Below, one piece after another: positions 45,183 to 50,794 of a stretch of 50,794 nucleotides of DNA. Numbering within the stretch: the first letter of the stretch is position 1; each line of letters begins with the position of its first letter. The notes under the pieces were generated by a model. The model was not told where the DNA came from and did not search any database. It saw nothing but the letters and a program-made list of their open reading frames with translations. Made by a program: the position numbers and the translations under genes. The DNA is from Beijerinckiaceae bacterium (GTDB lineage Bacteria; Bacteroidota; Bacteroidia; Chitinophagales; Chitinophagaceae), in assembly GCA_903970475.1 (NCBI GenBank), contig CAJCIQ010000169.1, forward strand, positions 1-50,794, in the 5' to 3' direction.

Positions 45183-46298
45183 ATGAAGTTTATCGTTTCC
45201 TCATCGGCTCTACTCAAACACCTGCAACAAATCAGCGGAGTCATCAACGCCAATACTGTTCTACCTATTCTGGAAGATTTTCTTTTCGATATTCAGAAGA
45301 ACAAACTTACCGTTGTGGCAACAGACCTTGAAACGGTAATGAAAGTGGAATTGGATATAGAAGCAAAGGATAGCGGTAAAGTTTGTATTCCCGCTAAAAT
45401 TCTGATGGATTCTTTGAAGAACATTCCTGATCAGCCCCTGACTTTTACCATAGAGAAAAATTTCGCCATAGAAATAACCAGTGATAATGGGAAATACAAG
45501 GTCATGGGAGAAAACCCGGACAACTTCCCCAAAGAGCCTGTTGCCGACGATGCCACGGAATTTTCTATGAGCAGCTCTGCCCTGGTGACCGCCATCAACA
45601 AAACGCTTTTTTCTGTAAGCAATGATGACCTCAGGCCAGCCATGACAGGCGTATATTTTGAGCTGGATAAAGAAAGCTTGAATTTCGTAGCAACTGATGC
45701 ACACAGGTTAGTACGCTATCGCCGCAAAGAAGTCAAATCTTCCAGGACAGATAGTTTTATTGTGCCTAAAAAGCCCCTTAACCTCCTTAAAAGTGCGCTT
45801 CCGGATAACGACGACGAACTGAAAATCTCTTATAACGGAAATCACCTTTTTGTATTCCATGGTACGACCCAGTTGGTCTGTCGTTTAATCGATGCCAGAT
45901 TCCCGGATTATAAGGTCGTTATCCCCACAGACAACCCTTATACCATGGTTGTCAACAGGACGGATTTCCAAAATGCCCTCAGGCGGGTAAGCGTATTCTC
46001 CAATAAAAGCACCAACCAGGTAGCCTTAAGCATCAGCGGTAGCGAATTGCAATTGGCCTCCCAGGACGTGGATTTCAGCTTTGAGGGAACCGAGCGCATG
46101 CGCTGCCAATATGAAGGAGAAGACATGCAAATAGCGTTCAATGCTAAGTTCCTCATAGAAATGCTCAATTCCACCAGTTCTTCAGAGGTGAAAATGGAGC
46201 TTTCTACGCCCACTAAGGCCGGTATCATCAAGCCGGTGGACCAGGATGAAGAAGAAGATCAGCTCATGCTGGTCATGCCGCTCATGTTGAATAACTAG
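45183..46298 (+). CDS. dnaN: DNA polymerase III beta subunit (sliding clamp)
   Basis: A protein of 371 residues with three clamp repeats (about 1-120, 130-245, 250-371). N-terminus MKFIVSSSALLKHLQQISGVI, ATDLETVMKVEL, ATDAHRLVRYRRKEV and C-terminal LVMPLMLNN (the clamp-loader/peptide-binding tail, P-M-x-L) match the family. It dimerises around DNA to tether polymerase III. It lies 5.3 kb from the proposed oriC, but without dnaA or recF next to it, which is common in Bacteroidota. The ATG at 45183 is the canonical start. Confidence 0.97.
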   Translation: MKFIVSSSALLKHLQQISGVINANTVLPILEDFLFDIQKNKLTVVATDLETVMKVELDIEAKDSGKVCIPAKILMDSLKNIPDQPLTFTIEKNFAIEITSDNGKYKVMGENPDNFPKEPVADDATEFSMSSSALVTAINKTLFSVSNDDLRPAMTGVYFELDKESLNFVATDAHRLVRYRRKEVKSSRTDSFIVPKKPLNLLKSALPDNDDELKISYNGNHLFVFHGTTQLVCRLIDARFPDYKVVIPTDNPYTMVVNRTDFQNALRRVSVFSNKSTNQVALSISGSELQLASQDVDFSFEGTERMRCQYEGEDMQIAFNAKFLIEMLNSTSSSEVKMELSTPTKAGIIKPVDQDEEEDQLMLVMPLMLNN

Positions 46299-46308
46299 TT
46301 CCTTTCCG

Positions 46309-46701
46309 GTGTATGTGATCCTAAGAACATATGACAATTACATCAATGCCAACATCGCATTGAGCAAGTTGTTGGATGCGGGGATTCATGCCCATCTTCA
46401 GGACGAGCATACCGTTACAGTAGACCCCCTGCTATCCCTGGCCATCAATGGCATAAAGCTGGTCGTTCCCAAAGAAGAAGCCCCTACTGCCTCTGCCATG
46501 CTGGGCATTATGGAGGATGAGTATAAAGCATCCCTGTCTTGCCCCCAGTGCGGAAGTTGTGAACTGGAAGACCTTTCCAAACCCAAGGGATTGGGCAGTT
46601 TCTTCAGGGGGATTAGCCACTGGCTCTTCTTGCGGGACACGCAATACTTCGGGGAGAAATATCGTTGTACCCAGTGTGGCCGTGAATTTGACCGGGAATA
46701 A
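46309..46701 (+). CDS. DUF2007 domain protein with C-terminal zinc ribbon
   Basis: A protein of 130 residues beginning with a GTG at 46309, 11 bases after dnaN. Residues 1-70 form a DUF2007 domain (VILRTYDNYINANIALSKLL ... GIKLVVPKEEAPTASAML), a small ferredoxin-like fold proposed to be signal-transducing. The C-terminal part is a zinc ribbon with CPQCGS and CTQCGRE cysteine pairs, separated by a hydrophobic GLGSFFRGISHWLFL segment. Function unknown. It is likely to be in the dnaN transcript. Confidence 0.85.
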   Translation: MYVILRTYDNYINANIALSKLLDAGIHAHLQDEHTVTVDPLLSLAINGIKLVVPKEEAPTASAMLGIMEDEYKASLSCPQCGSCELEDLSKPKGLGSFFRGISHWLFLRDTQYFGEKYRCTQCGREFDRE

Positions 46702-46734
46702 TAATTTTGTATATTTCACTTCAAATACTGTTGC

Positions 46735-47583
46735 TTGTCTAACTGGATCACATATTGGTCCCATATACCTTCTTCTCACAGAAGCCTGATCCTGGTATGT
46801 GGGTTATTGCTTTTCTGGTTACTGGAAGGATCTATTCCCCTTTGGCGAACCCAATATCCGCGTTGGAAACATGCGGGCGTCAATTTGTTTTTCACCCTAA
46901 CGACGATAGTGGTCAATTTTGTCTTTGCTGTTGCCATTGTACGTTATAGCCTGTACGCGGAAGAACACCAAAAGGGACTATTATACCTGGTAAAGATGCC
47001 CGTCTGGTTATTTGTCCTGGCAGGACTCTTGTTGCTGGACCTCATCAGTGCCTGGCTTATACATTGGATAGAACATCGAACCAAATGGCTCTGGATATTC
47101 CATACCATACACCATATTGACCAGCACGTGGACGTAACAACTGCCAACCGGCACCATCCGGTAGAAAGCTTGTTCAGGGCCATTTTTACCTTGCTGGCCG
47201 TCACCGTTTCCGGGGCCCCGATCTGGATCGTGATGATATATCAATCCCTGTCGGTTTTGTTTGCCCAGTTTAATCACGCCAACATCCAGCTTCCTCGATG
47301 GTTGGACCAGGCCTTAAGTTGGGTGATCATTTCTCCGGACATGCATAAGGTCCATCATCATTACAAGCAGCCCTATACGGACAGTAATTATGGGAATATT
47401 TTTTCTTTTTGGGATAGGACATTCGGGACTTTTACCTACCTGAACCCCAATGAAATTGTGTATGGCCTGGATACGCATATGCCTGAAGGAGAAAGGGACC
47501 ATATTACCAATCTCCTGGAGGTTCCCTTCCAACCCTACAGAACCAGATTGGAGGGTCCAGATCCATCGTTGAAGCCGGAGTAA
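46735..47583 (+). CDS. Sterol desaturase / fatty-acid hydroxylase superfamily membrane protein
   Basis: An integral membrane di-iron enzyme of 282 residues. Three or four hydrophobic helices (about 15-35, 50-70, 85-105, 145-165) frame the His-cluster motifs: IHWIEHRTKWLWIFHTIHH, TANRHHPVESL, FNHANIQ and the final MHKVHHHYK. This is the H-x3-4-H / HxxHH pattern of the superfamily, so the iron site is intact. Substrate (lipid or hopanoid/carotenoid) unknown. The start is a TTG at 46735; no ATG with a plausible N-terminus exists upstream. It is followed by kdsB with 42 bases in between. Confidence 0.87.
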   Translation: MSNWITYWSHIPSSHRSLILVCGLLLFWLLEGSIPLWRTQYPRWKHAGVNLFFTLTTIVVNFVFAVAIVRYSLYAEEHQKGLLYLVKMPVWLFVLAGLLLLDLISAWLIHWIEHRTKWLWIFHTIHHIDQHVDVTTANRHHPVESLFRAIFTLLAVTVSGAPIWIVMIYQSLSVLFAQFNHANIQLPRWLDQALSWVIISPDMHKVHHHYKQPYTDSNYGNIFSFWDRTFGTFTYLNPNEIVYGLDTHMPEGERDHITNLLEVPFQPYRTRLEGPDPSLKPE

Positions 47584-47625
47584 ACCTGGAATGTTGCATC
47601 TTTGCAGCAAAATAGCTTCCTACCA

Positions 47626-48372
47626 ATGCGAACAGCGGCACTTATCCCGGCCCGTTATGCGGCCACCCGATTCCCCGCCAAACTCATGCAAACCCTGGGC
47701 GATAAAACGGTCATCAGGCATACCTATGACAATACCGTAGCCACGGGCCTTTTTCATGAAGTGGTGGTGGTAACGGACAGCCCCATCATCTTTAAAGAAA
47801 TTACGGATGGAGGCGGTAAGGCCGTCATGAGTAAAAAAGCGCACGAAAGTGGGAGTGACCGGATTGCCGAAGCTGTTACAGACATGGACATTGACATCGT
47901 GCTCAATATCCAGGGAGATACCCCCTTTGTAAAGAAGGAGCCCCTGGAAAAGCTGTTGGATGTATTTAAAGGAAGCGACGGGGCTTCTGTACAAGTGGCT
48001 TCCCTCATGCAGGAACTCAAGGACCCGTTATTGATCGCAGACGAGAACTATGTAAAAGTAGCGGTAGACCTCAAGGGCGACTCCCTGTTTTTTAGCAGAA
48101 GCATTATTCCTTTTCCCAGAAATAAAGACGTTCCCATCCCTTATTATGAGCATATAGGGGTTTACGCTTTTCGCAAAAAGGCTTTGCTGGACTTTACCAG
48201 TTGGCCTGTTTCTCCGCTGGAAAATGCGGAGAAGGTCGAGTGCTTGCGTTACCTGGAGCATGGTATTCCTTTAAGGATGGTGATAGTGGATTATATGGGT
48301 GTGGAAATCGATACCCCGGCAGACCTTCAAAACGCTGCCCGGTTTATGGAGCAATCAACAAAAAATAAATAA
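47626..48372 (+). CDS. kdsB: 3-deoxy-manno-octulosonate cytidylyltransferase KdsB
   Basis: A protein of 248 residues that activates Kdo (or 8-amino-Kdo) with CTP for lipopolysaccharide inner core synthesis. Motifs: N-terminal AALIPARYAATRFPAKLM (the CTP-phosphate loop R-Y-x-S/A-x-R-F-P-x-K), VVVVTDS, GSDRIAEAV, VLNIQGDTPFVKK (the Mg2+/CTP-binding D), PIPYYEHIGVYAFRK, and ENAEKVECLRYLEHG. ATG 47626 gives the standard N-terminus; an upstream TTG-initiated extension at 47602 is unlikely. Followed by a ROK kinase three bases later and kdnB beyond it. Confidence 0.95.
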   Translation: MRTAALIPARYAATRFPAKLMQTLGDKTVIRHTYDNTVATGLFHEVVVVTDSPIIFKEITDGGGKAVMSKKAHESGSDRIAEAVTDMDIDIVLNIQGDTPFVKKEPLEKLLDVFKGSDGASVQVASLMQELKDPLLIADENYVKVAVDLKGDSLFFSRSIIPFPRNKDVPIPYYEHIGVYAFRKKALLDFTSWPVSPLENAEKVECLRYLEHGIPLRMVIVDYMGVEIDTPADLQNAARFMEQSTKNK

Positions 48373-48375
48373 AGC

Positions 48376-49308
48376 ATGGAGGCATTGTGGGGTATAGATC
48401 TGGGTGGAACCAAGGTAGAGGGCGTGATCATGGCTGATCCGGCCAGAGCGGAACCTTTGCTGAGGATACGACTGGATACCGAATCAAGGTTGGGGTACGA
48501 TCACGTGATTGGACGAATTAAGGAATTGGTGCAGAAAATGATGGAGGAGTCCGGATTGAAACCTCAGCGAATTGGCATTGGAACCCCAGGTGAATTAGAC
48601 CCCATACTAGGGGTCATGAAAAATGCCAACTCCGTTGTGCTCAATGGAAAGCCCCTGAAGGCAGATCTGGAGCAAGCTTTGGGAATACCCTTTGAGATGG
48701 CCAACGACGCAAACTGTTTTGCATTGGCTGAAGTGCATTGGGGAGCGATAGCCCGTCAATTCCCGAAGGCTCGCGTGGTATTTGGGGTTATTGCAGGAAC
48801 GGGTGTGGGCGGAGGAATCGTGATTGATGGCAAAGTCTGGAACGGCAAACACGGCATTGGCGGCGAATGGGGGCACAATTTTCTGGACGGATCGGGGGGC
48901 CGGTGTTATTGTGGTAAAGTGGGTTGTGTAGAAACGGTTATCGCGGGGCCAGCCCTGGAAAAATATTATACAGGGCTTACGGGGAGATCCCCCCGGCTCA
49001 AAGAGATAGCAAACCTTGCCTCCTCCGGCGAACCCGAGGCGAAGGCAACCATGGACCGCTTATATCATTTCTTCGGGAAAGCCCTATCCGTCATTACCAA
49101 TATCCTGGATCCCGATGTCATCGTCGTGGGAGGTGGGGTCGGTAACATACCTGGCCTTTACACCGAAGGGTTGGCCTCTTTGAAACAATTTATTTTTAAT
49201 AATACGCTGGACGTTCCCGTGATAGCGCCCCTCTTAGGGGATAGCGCGGGCGTGTTCGGGGCCGCTGCATTAACTTTGAAACATAATTCCGCGGCCCCGA
49301 ACCATTAA
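48376..49308 (+). CDS. ROK-family sugar kinase
   Basis: A protein of 310 residues. The ATP-binding phosphate-1 loop GIDLGGTKVEG, catalytic region GIGTPGELD ... NSVVLNGKPL ... ANDANCFALAE (catalytic aspartate in NDANC), GTGVGGGIVI, and the zinc-binding CYCGKVGCVETVIAG with its upstream histidine in GGEWGHNFLDG are all present. Such enzymes are glucokinases, N-acetylmannosamine kinases or similar. Sandwiched between kdsB and kdnB, it may act on a sugar of the Kdo/envelope pathway, but this is inference. There is no DNA-binding domain, so it is not a ROK repressor. Confidence 0.9.
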   Translation: MEALWGIDLGGTKVEGVIMADPARAEPLLRIRLDTESRLGYDHVIGRIKELVQKMMEESGLKPQRIGIGTPGELDPILGVMKNANSVVLNGKPLKADLEQALGIPFEMANDANCFALAEVHWGAIARQFPKARVVFGVIAGTGVGGGIVIDGKVWNGKHGIGGEWGHNFLDGSGGRCYCGKVGCVETVIAGPALEKYYTGLTGRSPRLKEIANLASSGEPEAKATMDRLYHFFGKALSVITNILDPDVIVVGGGVGNIPGLYTEGLASLKQFIFNNTLDVPVIAPLLGDSAGVFGAAALTLKHNSAAPNH

Positions 49309-49352
49309 TTACGGATGGGCGAAGCCCATCCGGGGGTGCCGCTGCATTAACT
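49261..49352. repeat. 15-bp direct repeat flanking the intergenic hairpin
   Basis: GCCGCTGCATTAACT occurs at 49261-49275 (inside the ROK 3' end, encoding AAALT) and again at 49338-49352, just before kdnB. The 62 bases between contain the last ROK codons and the hairpin. Confidence 0.8.
49313..49331. terminator. Short strong hairpin between the ROK gene and kdnB
   Basis: GGATGGGC / GCCCATCC, an 8-bp perfect stem with a GAA loop. No T run follows, so it could be an attenuator or mRNA-stability element more than a terminator. Confidence 0.4.
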
Positions 49353-49367
49353 ATAAAAAATTAAAAA

Positions 49368-50441
49368 ATGCAATTTCGCAACTTTAGGATGGTTAATTAC
49401 GTGGTGTATGGCCGCGGCTCTTTTGACCAGTTGGATGAGATCCTGGCGCCCAATAGGAAAGGCGATGCGCCTATGATTTTTTTGCTGGACCATTTCTTTA
49501 AAGGAAAAGCATTGGCCGGTAGAATTCCCCTCCAGGGAAGAGACAAGCTGATTTTTGCCGATGTGACCTATGAGCCGAAAACCACACAGGTTGATCAACT
49601 GGCGTCGGCCCTTAAGGAAGAATTTGGTACCGTCAGCGGGATCATTGGTATAGGTGGGGGATCTACCATGGACCTGGCTAAAGCCGTTGCACTGATGATG
49701 ACAAACGAAGGGTCTTCTGCCGATTACCAGGGCTGGGACCTGGTGAAGGTGCCTGGTGTATACAAGGTGGGTATACCCACCATCAGTGGAACCGGAGCGG
49801 AGGTCAGCAGGACTTGCGTACTGACTGGACCGACCCGTAAACTGGGAATGAACTCCGATTTCACGCCCTTCGATCAGATCGTGCTGGATCCGGCATTAAC
49901 CACCAATGCCCCCGTCAATCAACGCTTCTACACGGGGATGGATTGCTATATCCATTGTATAGAGAGCCTACAGGGAACCTATCTCAATGAGTTCAGCAAG
50001 TCATACGGAGAAAAGGCCCTGGAACTTTGCCAGGAGGTTTTCCTCCATAAGGATAAATGGGATGACCATAGTGATGACCAGCTAATGATGGCTTCCTATG
50101 CAGGGGGGATGAGCATTGCGTACTCCCAGGTGGGGGTAGCCCACGCAGTCAGCTATGGATTGGCTTTCTTGTTGGGTACCAAACACGGCATCGGAAACTG
50201 TATCGTGTTTAATCATTTGGAAGCGTTTTATCCCGAAGGAGTCCGGGAATTCCATGAAATGGTAAAGAAAAACAACATTGATATTCCCACAGGGGTCTGC
50301 AAAAATTTGACCGATGCGCAATTCGATACCATGATCAACGTTTCCCTGGGGATGAAACCTTTATGGGAAAATGCGCTGGGCAAGGATTGGGAGAAAATCA
50401 TGACCCGGGAACGCCTGAGGGCTTTGTACGAGAGATTGTAA
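49368..50441 (+). CDS. kdnB: 3-deoxy-manno-octulosonate 8-oxidase KdnB (iron-containing alcohol dehydrogenase family)
   Basis: A protein of 357 residues of the group III (iron/zinc) alcohol dehydrogenases. Hallmarks: GIGGGSTMDLAKAVALM (NAD(P)-phosphate binding), YQGWDLVKVPGVYKVGIPTISGTGAE, and metal-binding D and H residues in GMDCYIHCIESL, GVAHAVSYG and TKHGIGN. The run TGMDCYIHCIES and TYLNEFSKSYGEKALELC strongly resemble KdnB of Shewanella, which oxidises C8 of Kdo so that KdnA can aminate it to 8-amino-Kdo. Its neighbourhood with kdsB, whose product then activates the sugar, supports this. No DegT-type kdnA is present in the window. Confidence 0.85.
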   Translation: MQFRNFRMVNYVVYGRGSFDQLDEILAPNRKGDAPMIFLLDHFFKGKALAGRIPLQGRDKLIFADVTYEPKTTQVDQLASALKEEFGTVSGIIGIGGGSTMDLAKAVALMMTNEGSSADYQGWDLVKVPGVYKVGIPTISGTGAEVSRTCVLTGPTRKLGMNSDFTPFDQIVLDPALTTNAPVNQRFYTGMDCYIHCIESLQGTYLNEFSKSYGEKALELCQEVFLHKDKWDDHSDDQLMMASYAGGMSIAYSQVGVAHAVSYGLAFLLGTKHGIGNCIVFNHLEAFYPEGVREFHEMVKKNNIDIPTGVCKNLTDAQFDTMINVSLGMKPLWENALGKDWEKIMTRERLRALYERL

Positions 50442-50464
50442 TATTCGGGCGGCCGCCCGAATAT
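50441..50464. terminator. 24-bp perfect palindrome after kdnB
   Basis: A self-complementary sequence ATATTCGGGC-GGCC-GCCCGAATAT that starts at the last base of the kdnB stop codon. It can form a 10-bp stem hairpin; no T run follows. Confidence 0.6.
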
Positions 50465-50474
50465 CGCATACAGA

Positions 50475-50499
50475 AAGGGCGCCGAATACCGGCGCCCTT
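50475..50499. terminator. Strong hairpin terminator between kdnB and the Gly/Tyr-rich gene
   Basis: AAGGGCGCCG pairs perfectly with CGGCGCCCTT across a 5-base loop. It serves two converging genes; the minus-strand side ends in TTTCTG. Tails are short of T, but the stem is very stable. Confidence 0.7.
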
Positions 50500-50534
50500 C
50501 ATATATACAGATCCATGTCAAGGGCGTTGAAAAC

Positions 50535-50794
50535 TTACCATCTCCTGTAACCCCCATGGAAACCACCATGAAAGCCACCACGGTATCCATAATATCCGCG
50601 AACATAAGGAGCGGGAACGATTATCCTAGGCCTGGGAGCATAATAAGGAGCTGGAGCGTAGGCACCGGGTCCATAATATCCGCCACCCACAACCACAGGA
50701 GGAGCAGGAATAACAGGGCCAACGCCGAAACCTACATGAGGACCGTAAAATCCGGGCCTGTACCCGAATCCACCCCTAAATACAGGAGCCGGAG
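50535..50794 (-). CDS. Gly/Tyr/Pro-rich secreted protein, C-terminal part (5' end outside window)
   Basis: The minus-strand frame from the window edge (50794) to TAA at 50537-50535 is open for 85 codons and strongly biased. It reads PAPVFRGGFGYRPGFYGPHV, GFGVGPVIPAPPVVVGGGYY, GPGAYAPAPYYAPRPR, then GGFHGGFHGGYRRW. Such short proteins rich in Gly, Tyr, Pro and ending in aromatic/basic residues are common secreted or surface proteins of unknown function in Bacteroidota. Start and signal peptide are beyond the window. Its 3' end faces kdnB and shares the terminators at 50441-50499. Confidence 0.8.
   Translation of the reverse strand, partial: PAPVFRGGFGYRPGFYGPHVGFGVGPVIPAPPVVVGGGYYGPGAYAPAPYYAPRPRIIVPAPYVRGYYGYRGGFHGGFHGGYRRW

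Noticed and set aside
49313..49331. CRISPR or REP array around the hairpin at the ROK 3' end
   Set aside because: Only one copy exists in the window; no regularly spaced repeats and no cas genes.

Overview
The window looks like chromosomal DNA of a Bacteroidota member, most likely Chitinophagaceae or a close relative. The evidence is: promoter elements of the TTTG / TAnnTTTG type in front of several genes (a textbook one before the tRNA); almost no Shine-Dalgarno sequences; families largely confined to this phylum (DUF2480, IPExxxVDY, carboxypeptidase-regulatory-like secreted proteins, PorT-type barrels, 800-residue double-FtsX permeases, a Rho with a long disordered insert). Base composition looks mid-range and even; there are no insertion sequences, phage genes or CRISPR arrays.

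Layout. 0-6 kb: truncated tRNA-Asn, an HPt protein, a small Rieske protein preceded by an unusual 38-bp tandem repeat, hflX, an outer-membrane protein, an alpha/beta hydrolase and an old-yellow-enzyme reductase. 5.9-21 kb: a minus-strand operon of two LolD/MacB-type ATPases and five large FtsX-type permeases (one frameshifted), facing a divergent NtrC-type sigma-54 response regulator. Their shared intergenic region holds a 37-bp inverted repeat and a candidate -24/-12 promoter. 21-31 kb: a secreted protein, an RDD membrane protein, mnmG, ybeY, feoA, nadD, chrA, a 2OG-Fe(II) oxygenase, asnS and rho. One perfect and one near-perfect parS lie at 24.6 and 25.1 kb. 32-39 kb: an S9 peptidase, an IPExxxVDY protein, a degenerate M28-like protein, feoB and nadA. 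39.3-39.8 kb: a gene-free region dense in DnaA boxes beside an AT-rich tract, the likely replication origin. 39.8-50.8 kb: a PpiD-like chaperone, DUF2480, two aminotransferases, dnaN, a DUF2007 protein, a fatty-acid-hydroxylase-type protein, then kdsB - ROK kinase - kdnB (Kdo activation and C8 oxidation) and the 3' end of a Gly/Tyr-rich secreted protein.

How it fits together. dnaN, mnmG and paired parS sites around a DnaA-box cluster mark an origin-proximal segment although dnaA is not here. feoA (with nadD) and feoB (with nadA) sit in separate places rather than as a feoAB operon. The ABC array plus sigma-54 activator looks like a self-contained inducible envelope-transport module without its sensor kinase. 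kdsB with kdnB suggests that the cell makes 8-oxo-Kdo and probably 8-amino-Kdo for its lipopolysaccharide, although no kdnA aminotransferase is visible. The points most worth a second look are the repeat-borne chain of mini-ORFs before the Rieske gene, the oriC/parS arrangement, and the sigma-54 permease module.
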